Source: Mastigias papua (Eukaryota > Cnidaria > Scyphozoa > Rhizostomeae > Mastigiidae). From it: a stretch of 64,000 nucleotides of DNA. The notes below the pieces were generated by a model that was not told where the DNA came from, ran no database searches, and saw only the letters and a list, made by a program, of their open reading frames with translations. Both the position numbers and the translations under genes were made by a program. The stretch covers positions 14,124,365 to 14,188,364 of the forward strand of contig OZ025277.1 in the NCBI GenBank assembly GCA_964019165.1. Direction: 5' to 3'. Positions 14,500-25,990 of this stretch are shown piece by piece; within the stretch, counting starts at the first letter, position 1; each line of letters starts with the position of its first letter.

Positions 14500-16400
14500 T
14501 GACCAAAATTGAAATTGATTGAGTTTGATTGCAGATTGAAAAGTGATGAAAATGAGCCATTTTTGGCCAAAAAGTAAGGCTATAACCTTGGTATTTTGCC
14601 GAAAAATGACCAAAATTGAAATTGATTGATTTTGATTGCAGATTGAAAAGTGATGAAAATGAGCCATTTTTGGCCAAAAAGTAAGGCTATAACCTTGGTA
14701 TTTTGCCGAAAAATGACCAAACTTGAAATTGATTGATTTTGATTGCAGATTGAAAAGTGATGAAAATGAGCCATTTTTGGCCAAAAAGTAAGGCTATAAC
14801 CTTGGTATTTTGCCGAAAAATGACCAAAATTGAAATTGATTGATTTTGATTGCAGATTGAAAAGTGATGAAAATGAGCCATTTTTGGCCAAAAAGTAAGG
14901 CTATAACCTTGGTATTTTGCCGAAAAATGACCAAAATTGAAATTGATTGATTTTGATTGCAGATTGAAAAGTGATGAAAATGAGCCATTTTTGGCCAAAA
15001 AGTAAGGCTATAACCTTGGTATTTTGCCGAAAAATGACCAAAATTGAAATTGATTGATTTTGATTGCAGATTGAAAAGTGATGAAAATGAGCCATGTTTG
15101 GCCAAAAAGTAAGGCTATAACCTTGGTATTTTGCCGAAGAATGACCAAAATTGAAATTGATTGATTTTGATTGCAGATTGAAAAGTGATGAAAATGAGCC
15201 AGTTTTGGCCAAAAAGTAAGGCTATAACCTTGGTATTTTGCCGAAAAATGACCAAAATTGAAATTGATTGATTTTGATTGCAGATTGAAAAGTGATGAAA
15301 ATGAGCCATTTTTGGCCAAAAAGTAAGGCTATAACCTTGGTATTTTGCCGAAAAATGACCAAAATTGAAATTGATTGATTTTGATTGCAGATTGAAAAGT
15401 GATGAAAATGAGCCATTTTTGGCCAAAAAGTAAGGCTATAACCTTGGTATTTTGCCGAAAAATGACCAAAATTGAAATTGATTGATTTTGATTGCAGATT
15501 GAAAAGTGATGAAAATGAGCCATTTTTGGCCAAAAAGTAAGGCTATAACCTTGGTATTTTGCCGAAAAATGACCAAACTTGAAATTGATTGATTTTGATT
15601 GCAGATTGAAAAGTGATGAAAATGAGCCATTTTTGGCCAAAAAGTAAGGCTATAACCTTGGTATTTTGCCGAAAAATGACCAAAATTGAAATTGATTGAT
15701 TTTGATTGCAGATTGAAAAGTGATGAAAATGAGCCATTTTTGGCCAAAAAGTAAGGCTATAACCTTGGTATTTTGCCGAAAAATGACCAAAATTGAAATT
15801 GATTGATTTTGATTGCAGATTGAAAAGTGATGAAAATGAGCCAATTTTGGCCAAAAAGTAAGGCTATAACCTTGGTATTTTGCCGAAAAATGACCAAAAT
15901 TGAAATTGATTGATTTTGATTGCAGATTGAAAAGTGATGAAAATGAGCCATTTTTGGCCAAAAAGTAAGGCTATAACCTTGGTATTTTGCCGAAAAATGA
16001 CCAAAATTGAAATTGATTGATTTTGATTGCAGATTGAAAAGTGATGAAAATGAGCCATGTTTGGCCAAAAAGTAAGGCTATAACCTTGGTATTTTGCCGA
16101 AAAATGACCAAAATTGAAATTGATTGATTTTGATTGCAGATTGAAAAGTGATGAAAATGAGCCATTTTTGGCCAAAAAGTAAGGCTATAACCCTGGTATT
16201 TTGCCGAAAAATGACCAAAATTGAAATTGATTGATTTTGATTGCAGATTGAAAAGTGATGAAAATGAGCCATTTTTGGCCAAAAAGTAAGGCTATAACCT
16301 TGGTATTTTGCCGAAAAATGACCAAAATTGAAATTGATTGATTTTGATTGCAGATTGAAAAGTGATGAAAATGAGCCATTTTTGGCCAAAAAGTAAGGCT
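14500..16400. repeat. Satellite block repeated at 21,883-23,783
   Basis: A run of about 18 units shares a series of rare variants with a second block exactly 7,383 bp (69 units) downstream: GAGTTTGATTG at 14,521 and 21,904, GCCGAAGAATG near 15,134 and 22,517, GAGCCAGTTTTGG near 15,196 and 22,579, GCCAATTTTGG near 15,840 and 23,223, and ATAACCCTGG near 16,188 and 23,571. Some positions differ: CCAAACTTG at about 22,315 has no counterpart at 14,932. The two blocks are therefore copies that have since changed slightly and are not identical sequence. Confidence 0.85.
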
Positions 16401-16619
16401 ATAACCTTGGTATTTTGCCGAAAAATGACCAAAATTGAAATTGATTGATTTTGATTGCAGATTGAAAAGTGATGAAAATGAGCCATTTTTGGCCAAAAAG
16501 TAAGGCTATAACCTTGGTATTTTGCCGAAAAATGACCAAAATTGAAATTGATTGATTTTGATTGAAGATTGAAAAGTGATGAAAATGAGCCATTTTTGGC
16601 CAAAAAGTAAGGCTATAAC

Positions 16620-19600
16620 CTTGGTATTTTGCCGAAAAATGACCAAAATTGAAATTGATTGATTTTGATTGCAGATTGAAAAGTGATGAAAATGAGCCAT
16701 TTTTGGCCAAAAAGTAAGGCTATAACCTTGGTATTTTGCCGAAAAATGACCAAAATTGAAATTGATTGATTTTGATTGCAGATTGAAAAGTGATGAAAAT
16801 GAGCCATTTTTGGCCAAAAAGTAAGGCTATAACCTTGGTATTTTGCCGAAAAATGACCAAAATTGAAATTGATTGATTTTGATTGCAGATTGAAAAGTGA
16901 TGAAAATGAGCCATTTTTGGCCAAAAAGTAAGGCTATAACCTTGGTATTTTGCCGAAAAATGACCAAAATTGAAATTGATTGATTTTGATTGCAGATTGA
17001 AAAGTGATGAAAATGAGCCATTTTTGGCCAAAAAGTAAGGCTATAACCTTGGTATTTTGCCGAAAAATGACCAAAATTGAAATTGATTGATTTTGATTGA
17101 AGATTGAAAAGTGATGAAAATGAGCCATTTTTGGCCAAAAAGTAAGGCTATAACCTTGGTATTTTGCCGAAAAATGACCAAAATTGAAATTGATTGATTT
17201 TGATTGCAGATTGAAAAGTGATGAAAATGAGCCATTTTTGGCCAAAAAGTAAGGCTATAACCTTGGTATTTTGCCGAAAAATGACCAAAATTGAAATTGA
17301 TTGATTTTGATTGCAGATTGAAAAGTGATGAAAATGAGCCATTTTTGGCCAAAAAGTAAGGCTATAACCTTGGTATTTTGCCGAGAAATGACCAAACTTG
17401 AAATTGATTGATTTTGATTGCAGATTGAAAAGTGATGAAAATGAGCCATTTTTGGCCAAAAAGTAAGGCTATAACCTTGGTATTTTGCCGAAAAATGACC
17501 AAAATTGAAATTGATTGATTTTGATTGCAGATTGAAAAGTGATGAAAATGAGCCATGTTTGGCCAAAAAGTAAGGCTATAACCTTGGTATTTTGCCGAAA
17601 AATGACCAAAATTGAAATTGATTGATTTTGATTGCAGATTGAAAAGTGATGAAAATGAGCCATTTTTGGCCAAAAAGTAAGGCTATAACCTTGGTATTTT
17701 GCCGAAAAATGACCAAAATTGAAATTGATTGATTTTGATTGCAGATTGAAAAGTGATGAAAATGAGCCATTTTTGGCCAAAAAGTAAGGCTATAACCTTG
17801 GTATTTTGCCGAAAAATGACCAAAATTGAAATTGATTGATTTTGATTGCAGATTGAAAAGTGATGAAAATGAGCCATTTTTGGCCAAAAAGTAAGGCTAT
17901 AACCTTGGTATTTTGCCGAAAAATGACCAAAATTGAAATTGATTGATTTTGATTGCAGATTGAAAAGTGATGAAAATGAGCCATTTTTGGCCAAAAAGTA
18001 AGGCTATAACCTTGGTATTTTGCCGAAAAATGACCAAAATTGAAATTGATTGATTTTGATTGCAGATTGAAAAGTGATGAAAATGAGCCATTTTTGGCCA
18101 AAAAGTAAGGCTATAACCTTGGTATTTTGCCGAAAAATGACCAAAATTGAAATTGATTGATTTTGATTGAAGATTGAAAAGTGATGAAAATGAGCCATTT
18201 TTGGCCAAAAAGTAAGGCTATAACCTTGGTATTTTGCCGAAAAATGACCAAAATTGAAATTGATTGATTTTGATTGCAGATTGAAAAGTGATGAAAATGA
18301 GCCATTTTTGGCCAAAAAGTAAGGCTATAACCTTGGTATTTTGCCGAAAAATGACCAAAATTGAAATTGATTGATTTTGATTGCAGATTGAAAAGTGATG
18401 AAAATGAGCCATTTTTGGCCAAAAAGTAAGGCTATAACCTTGGTATTTTGCCGAGAAATGACCAAACTTGAAATTGATTGATTTTGATTGCAGATTGAAA
18501 AGTGATGAAAATGAGCCATTTTTGGCCAAAAAGTAAGGCTATAACCTTGGTATTTTGCCGAAAAATGACCAAAATTGAAATTGATTGATTTTGATTGCAG
18601 ATTGAAAAGTGATGAAAATGAGCCATGTTTGGCCAAAAAGTAAGGCTATAACCTTGGTATTTTGCCGAAAAATGACCAAAATTGAAATTGATTGATTTTG
18701 ATTGCAGATTGAAAAGTGATGAAAATGAGCCATTTTTGGCCAAAAAGTAAGGCTATAACCTTGGTATTTTGCCGAGAAATGACCAAACTTGAAATTGATT
18801 GATTTTGATTGCAGATTGAAAAGTGATGAAAATGAGCCATTTTTGGCCAAAAAGTAAGGCTATAACCTTGGTATTTTGCCGAAAAATGACCAAAATTGAA
18901 ATTGATTGATTTTGATTGCAGATTGAAAAGTGATGAAAATGAGCCATTTTTGGCCAAAAAGTAAGGCTATAACCTTGGTATTTTGCCGAAAAATGACCAA
19001 AATTGAAATTGATTGATTTTGATTGCAGATTGAAAAGTGATGAAAATGAGCCATTTTTGGCCAAAAAGTAAGGCTATAACCTTGGTATTTTGCCGAAAAA
19101 TGACCAAAATTGAAATTGATTGATTTTGATTGCAGATTGAAAAGTGATGAAAATGAGCCATCTTTGGCCAAAAAGTAAGGCTATAACCTTGGTATTTTGC
19201 CGAAAAATGACCAAAATTGAAATTGATTGATTTTGATTGCAGATTGAAAAGTGATGAAAATGAGCCATTTTTGGCCAAAAAGTAAGGCTATAACCTTGGT
19301 ATTTTGCCGAAAAATGACCAAAATTGAAATTGATTGATTTTGATTGCAGATTGAAAAGTGATGAAAATGAGCCATTTTTGGCCAAAAAGTAAGGCTATAA
19401 CCTTGGTATTTTGCCGAAAAATGACCAAAATTGAAATTGATTGATTTTGATTGCAGATTGAAAAGTGATGAAAATGAGCCATTTTTGGCCAAAAAGTAAG
19501 GCTATAACCTTGGTATTTTGCCGAAAAATGACCAAAATTGAAATTGATTGATTTTGATTGCAGATTGAAAAGTGATGAAAATGAGCCATTTTTGGCCAAA

Positions 19601-21900
19601 AAGTAAGGCTATAACCTTGGTATTTTGCCGAAAAATGACCAAAATTGAAATTGATTGATTTTGATTGAAGATTGAAAAGTGATGAAAATGAGCCATTTTT
19701 GGCCAAAAAGTAAGGCTATAACCTTGGTATTTTGCCGAAAAATGACCAAAATTGAAATTGATTGATTTTGATTGCAGATTGAAAAGTGATGAAAATGAGC
19801 CATTTTTGGCCAAAAAGTAAGGCTATAACCTTGGTATTTTGCCGAAAAATGACCAAAATTGAAATTGATTGATTTTGATTGCAGATTGAAAAGTGATGAA
19901 AATGAGCCATTTTTGGCCAAAAAGTAAGGCTATAACCTTGGTATTTTGCCGAGAAATGACCAAACTTGAAATTGATTGATTTTGATTGCAGATTGAAAAG
20001 TGATGAAAATGAGCCATTTTTGGCCAAAAAGTAAGGCTATAACCTTGGTATTTTGCCGAAAAATGACCAAAATTGAAATTGATTGATTTTGATTGCAGAT
20101 TGAAAAGTGATGAAAATGAGCCATGTTTGGCCAAAAAGTAAGGCTATAACCTTGGTATTTTGCCGAAAAATGACCAAAATTGAAATTGATTGATTTTGAT
20201 TGCAGATTGAAAAGTGATGAAAATGAGCCATTTTTGGCCAAAAAGTAAGGCTATAACCTTGGTATTTTGCCGAAAAATGACCAAAATTGAAATTGATTGA
20301 TTTTGATTGCAGATTGAAAAGTGATGAAAATGAGCCATTTTTGGCCAAAAAGTAAGGCTATAACCTTGGTATTTTGCCGAAAAATGACCAAAATTGAAAT
20401 TGATTGATTTTGATTGCAGATTGAAAAGTGATGAAAATGAGCCATTTTTGGCCAAAAAGTAAGGCTATAACCTTGGTATTTTGCCGAAAAATGACCAAAA
20501 TTGAAATTGATTGATTTTGATTGCAGATTGAAAAGTGATGAAAATGAGCCATTTTTGGCCAAAAAGTAAGGCTATAACCTTGGTATTTTGCCGAAAAATG
20601 ACCAAAATTGAAATTGATTGATTTTGATTGCAGATTGAAAAGTGATGAAAATGAGCCATTTTTGGCCAAAAAGTAAGGCTATAACCTTGGTATTTTGCCG
20701 AAAAATGACCAAAATTGAAATTGATTGATTTTGATTGAAGATTGAAAAGTGATGAAAATGAGCCATTTTTGGCCAAAAAGTAAGGCTATAACCTTGGTAT
20801 TTTGCCGAAAAATGACCAAAATTGAAATTGATTGATTTTGATTGCAGATTGAAAAGTGATGAAAATGAGCCATTTTTGGCCAAAAAGTAAGGCTATAACC
20901 TTGGTATTTTGCCGAAAAATGACCAAAATTGAAATTGATTGATTTTGATTGCAGATTGAAAAGTGATGAAAATGAGCCATTTTTGGCCAAAAAGTAAGGC
21001 TATAACCTTGGTATTTTGCCGAGAAATGACCAAACTTGAAATTGATTGATTTTGATTGCAGATTGAAAAGTGATGAAAATGAGCCATTTTTGGCCAAAAA
21101 GTAAGGCTATAACCTTGGTATTTTGCCGAAAAATGACCAAAATTGAAATTGATTGATTTTGATTGCAGATTGAAAAGTGATGAAAATGAGCCATGTTTGG
21201 CCAAAAAGTAAGGCTATAACCTTGGTATTTTGCCGAAAAATGACCAAAATTGAAATTGATTGATTTTGATTGCAGATTGAAAAGTGATGAAAATGAGCCA
21301 TTTTTGGCCAAAAAGTAAGGCTATAACCTTGGTATTTTGCCGAGAAATGACCAAACTTGAAATTGATTGATTTTGATTGCAGATTGAAAAGTGATGAAAA
21401 TGAGCCATTTTTGGCCAAAAAGTAAGGCTATAACCTTGGTATTTTGCCGAAAAATGACCAAAATTGAAATTGATTGATTTTGATTGCAGATTGAAAAGTG
21501 ATGAAAATGAGCCATTTTTGGCCAAAAAGTAAGGCTATAACCTTGGTATTTTGCCGAAAAATGACCAAAATTGAAATTGATTGATTTTGATTGCAGATTG
21601 AAAAGTGATGAAAATGAGCCATTTTTGGCCAAAAAGTAAGGCTATAACCTTGGTATTTTGCCGAAAAATGACCAAAATTGAAATTGATTGATTTTGATTG
21701 CAGATTGAAAAGTGATGAAAATGAGCCATCTTTGGCCAAAAAGTAAGGCTATAACCTTGGTATTTTGCCGAAAAATGACCAAAATTGAAATTGATTGATT
21801 TTGATTGCAGATTGAAAAGTGATGAAAATGAGCCATTTTTGGCCAAAAAGTAAGGCTATAACCTTGGTATTTTGCCGAAAAATGACCAAAATTGAAATTG
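16620..21900. repeat. Higher-order repeat, 24-unit period
   Basis: Units 16,620-19,330 match units 19,190-21,900 at a constant offset of 2,568 bp, which is 24 x 107. Diagnostic variants recur in order: GATTGAAGATT at 17,095, 18,165, 19,663 and 20,733 (steps of 10, 14 and 10 units), GCCGAGAAATGACCAAACTTG variants near 17,385, 18,455, 18,773, 19,953, 21,023 and 21,341, and GAGCCATCTTTGG near 19,156 and 21,724. The 24-unit repeat is thus built from a 10-unit and a 14-unit section. This is the kind of multimeric organisation seen in centromeric satellites of other animals. Confidence 0.85.
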
Positions 21901-24531
21901 ATTGAGTTTGATTGCAGATTGAAAAGTGATGAAAATGAGCCATTTTTGGCCAAAAAGTAAGGCTATAACCTTGGTATTTTGCCGAAAAATGACCAAAATT
22001 GAAATTGATTGATTTTGATTGCAGATTGAAAAGTGATGAAAATGAGCCATTTTTGGCCAAAAAGTAAGGCTATAACCTTGGTATTTTGCCGAAAAATGAC
22101 CAAACTTGAAATTGATTGATTTTGATTGCAGATTGAAAAGTGATGAAAATGAGCCATTTTTGGCCAAAAAGTAAGGCTATAACCTTGGTATTTTGCCGAA
22201 AAATGACCAAAATTGAAATTGATTGATTTTGATTGCAGATTGAAAAGTGATGAAAATGAGCCATTTTTGGCCAAAAAGTAAGGCTATAACCTTGGTATTT
22301 TGCCGAAAAATGACCAAACTTGAAATTGATTGATTTTGATTGCAGATTGAAAAGTGATGAAAATGAGCCATTTTTGGCCAAAAAGTAAGGCTATAACCTT
22401 GGTATTTTGCCGAAAAATGACCAAAATTGAAATTGATTGATTTTGATTGCAGATTGAAAAGTGATGAAAATGAGCCATGTTTGGCCAAAAAGTAAGGCTA
22501 TAACCTTGGTATTTTGCCGAAGAATGACCAAAATTGAAATTGATTGATTTTGATTGCAGATTGAAAAGTGATGAAAATGAGCCAGTTTTGGCCAAAAAGT
22601 AAGGCTATAACCTTGGTATTTTGCCGAAAAATGACCAAAATTGAAATTGATTGATTTTGATTGCAGATTGAAAAGTGATGAAAATGAGCCATTTTTGGCC
22701 AAAAAGTAAGGCTATAACCTTGGTATTTTGCCGAAAAATGACCAAAATTGAAATTGATTGATTTTGATTGCAGATTGAAAAGTGATGAAAATGAGCCATT
22801 TTTGGCCAAAAAGTAAGGCTATAACCTTGGTATTTTGCCGAAAAATGACCAAAATTGAAATTGATTGATTTTGATTGCAGATTGAAAAGTGATGAAAATG
22901 AGCCATTTTTGGCCAAAAAGTAAGGCTATAACCTTGGTATTTTGCCGAAAAATGACCAAACTTGAAATTGATTGATTTTGATTGCAGATTGAAAAGTGAT
23001 GAAAATGAGCCATTTTTGGCCAAAAAGTAAGGCTATAACCTTGGTATTTTGCCGAAAAATGACCAAAATTGAAATTGATTGATTTTGATTGCAGATTGAA
23101 AAGTGATGAAAATGAGCCATTTTTGGCCAAAAAGTAAGGCTATAACCTTGGTATTTTGCCGAAAAATGACCAAAATTGAAATTGATTGATTTTGATTGCA
23201 GATTGAAAAGTGATGAAAATGAGCCAATTTTGGCCAAAAAGTAAGGCTATAACCTTGGTATTTTGCCGAAAAATGACCAAAATTGAAATTGATTGATTTT
23301 GATTGCAGATTGAAAAGTGATGAAAATGAGCCATTTTTGGCCAAAAAGTAAGGCTATAACCTTGGTATTTTGCCGAAAAATGACCAAAATTGAAATTGAT
23401 TGATTTTGATTGCAGATTGAAAAGTGATGAAAATGAGCCATGTTTGGCCAAAAAGTAAGGCTATAACCTTGGTATTTTGCCGAAAAATGACCAAAATTGA
23501 AATTGATTGATTTTGATTGCAGATTGAAAAGTGATGAAAATGAGCCATTTTTGGCCAAAAAGTAAGGCTATAACCCTGGTATTTTGCCGAAAAATGACCA
23601 AAATTGAAATTGATTGATTTTGATTGCAGATTGAAAAGTGATGAAAATGAGCCATTTTTGGCCAAAAAGTAAGGCTATAACCTTGGTATTTTGCCGAAAA
23701 ATGACCAAAATTGAAATTGATTGATTTTGATTGCAGATTGAAAAGTGATGAAAATGAGCCATTTTTGGCCAAAAAGTAAGGCTATAACCTTGGTATTTTG
23801 CCGAAAAATGACCAAAATTGAAATTGATTGATTTTGATTGCAGATTGAAAAGTGATGAAAATGAGCCATTTTTGGCCAAAAAGTAAGGCTATAACCTTGG
23901 TATTTTGCCGAAAAATGACCAAACTTGAAATTGATTGATTTTGATTGCAGATTGAAAAGTGATGAAAATGAGCCATTTTTGGCCAAAAAGTAAGGCTATA
24001 ACCTTGGTATTTTGCCGAAAAATGACCAAAATTGAAATTGATTGATTTTGATTGCAGATTGAAAAGTGATGAAAATGAGCCATGTTTGGCCAAAAAGTAA
24101 GGCTATAACCTTGGTATTTTGCCGAAAAATGACCAAAATTGAAATTGATTGATTTTGATTGCAGATTGAAAAGTGATGAAAATGAGCCATTTGTGGCCAA
24201 AAAGTAAGGCTATAACCTTGGTATTTTGCCGAAAAATGACCAAAATTGAAATTGATTGATTTTGATTGCAGATTGAAAAGTGATGAAAATGAGCCATTTT
24301 TGGCCAAAAAGTAAGGCTATAACCTTGGTATTTTGCCGAAAAATGACCAAAATTGAAATTGATTGATTTTGATTGCAGATTGAAAAGTGATGAAAATGAG
24401 CCATTTTTGGCCAAAAAGTAAGGCTATAACCTTGGTATTTTGCCGAAAAATGACCAAAATTGAAATTGATTGATTTTGATTGCAGATTGAAAAGTGATGA
24501 AAATGAGCCATTATTGGCCAAAAAGTAAGGC

Positions 24532-25437
24532 CATGTCTGGTTTGTAGCTTGAAATGACCTAAATACAAGGTAGTGTCCTTTGTCAGAAATACCCAGAGTG
24601 GATTGTGTGTAATAAGAACGTAGGGGGTTTGTGAGATAAATGTCATTAGTAAATGGAGATCAATATTGTGGTCGTCATGATCCAGGATTTGACAAATCTC
24701 TGGAAGCATTTAAGACGGTCCTATTGCTTTAAATAGATAATCAGAATAAAAACGTCTGGAGATTGAAACATTTCTACTCTTTTGCCTTCTAATATTTTAG
24801 TAGTCGATATGACTTCCATGACAACTTGCTACAATGATATACACATTATGTTTTTATAAGAACATCGACTGTCAATGAAGCCTAGTTATGTTGTTAAGTT
24901 GTTTTGGTTTGAAAGCTTTAAATGTTCTTAAATGTTCTTAATTTCCTTGGTTTTAAAATGCGCACTGATATCTCAAAAGAGCGACAATTGCTTTGACAAG
25001 ACTTTAGATTTTAGAAAAGATTTTAGCACATATGTATGTGAAGTCACCTTGCGTCCATGAAATATTGGCAAGAGATTCTTTACTGTAAATATTTGTAGGA
25101 TCTTCGTCCATTGTCTGCATTTTACTCTTTTTATCTCATATTCTTTGAAAGAAAGTTATGAAGCCCTGTCATGTTCTTAACATATTCTCGACCTTTTAGT
25201 ATTTGAAGCCTTACGTTCTTATATGGTTTGTTCTTATAAAAAAACGTGCATATGGATATGAACTACTACAAAGGTTTGGTCGAAAGATATCAGCACAATT
25301 TAGAGACGCTGGTTGCTTTTATACAATCAATGTACTCAATATTCATTTATGTTCAACATTGTTACGTTCAATTACATGCAAACTTTTAAACTGTTATACC
25401 ATACTCGAGAGCAAAACGTGATAGGAATGCAAACCCG
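24532..25437. other. Unique AT-rich DNA beside satellite
   Basis: No gene is visible here. The open frames are short, lack splice-supported partners and resemble no family I recognise. The sequence starts abruptly after a truncated satellite unit. Confidence 0.6.
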
Positions 25438-25990
25438 GGTCCTACCCTATGGAGTGCCGATGCTGACAAAAATACTTTCAATAAATTTTGTGTACTTCTT
25501 AGTAAAAACATACCTTCTTTCAAGGTTTCCAATACTCTATCCACATCTTTCTACCTTTTCAATTTCATCGTACTTTTCATCCAACCAACTTGGTTAATTT
25601 TCTACAAACTTGCTTAAAATTTTCTATACTTGTTCAAATTTTCTATACTTATAAAAAATTGTCATACTTTCCTCCTATTCAAAACGAGGATAGTATCGAA
25701 AAAGTTTCCATATTTGCTTGAAATTCTCTATACTTTCCTCGTTTTCAAAACGAGGAAAGTATAGAGAATTCTTTACAAGTATAGAAAATTTGAACAAGTA
25801 TAGAAAATTTTAAGCAAGTTTGCAAAAAATTAACCAAGTTGGTTAGATGAAAAGTACGATGAAATTGAAAAGGTAAAAAGATGTGGATAGAGTAAAGGAA
25901 ACCTTGCAAGACAGTATGTTTTTTCTAAGAAGTACACACAATTTATTGAAAGTATTTTGTCAGCATCGGGACTCCATACTACTCCCACCG
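25438..25990. mobile_element. Foldback / MITE-like inverted-repeat element
   Basis: The left arm (from CCTACCCTATGGAGTGCCGATG at about 25,441) is matched by its inverse at the right end (CATCGGGACTCCATACTACTC, ending about 25,990). The match runs inward for over 200 bp, through the sequences for TACTTTCAATAAATT, ACTCTATCCACATCTTT, TTTCATCGTACTTTTCATC and CAACTTGGTTAATT. The core holds two further palindromes: an imperfect one at 25,664-25,696, and a perfect one at 25,722-25,770 with 24-bp arms around a single C. There is no coding capacity. This architecture is typical of non-autonomous foldback or MITE elements. I could not identify the superfamily or a clear target-site duplication. Confidence 0.8.

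Larger units (their letters stand above)
1..24531. repeat. 107-bp satellite DNA array
   Basis: About 229 head-to-tail copies of a 107-bp AT-rich unit fill this stretch and continue past the left edge. A typical unit runs from TGACCAAAATTGAAATTG through GATTGCAGATTGAAAAG, ATGAGCC, TTTTTGGCCAAAAA and CTATAACCTTGG to TTTTGCCGAAAAA. Most units differ from the consensus at only zero to three positions, so the array is highly homogenised. Each unit holds a 14-bp perfect palindrome, TTTTTGGCCAAAAA. A few units are 106 or 108-109 bp because of single-base indels (near 3,690, 6,583, 9,187 and 14,494). The array ends at about 24,531, where the last unit breaks off after GTAAGGC into unique sequence. 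The array is non-coding: 107 is not a multiple of 3, and the minus strand simply has few stops. Confidence 0.97.

Noticed and set aside
1..24531. Regular repeats that could suggest a CRISPR array
   Set aside because: There are no distinct spacers: the entire 107-bp unit repeats, and the window is eukaryotic.
61..24709. Dozens of ~103-codon minus-strand open frames with a common protein sequence
   Set aside because: They are reading frames of the 107-bp satellite. The unit is not a multiple of three, so each frame reads about three units and stops at the same repeat position. Variants fall equally in all frames and no gene signals exist.
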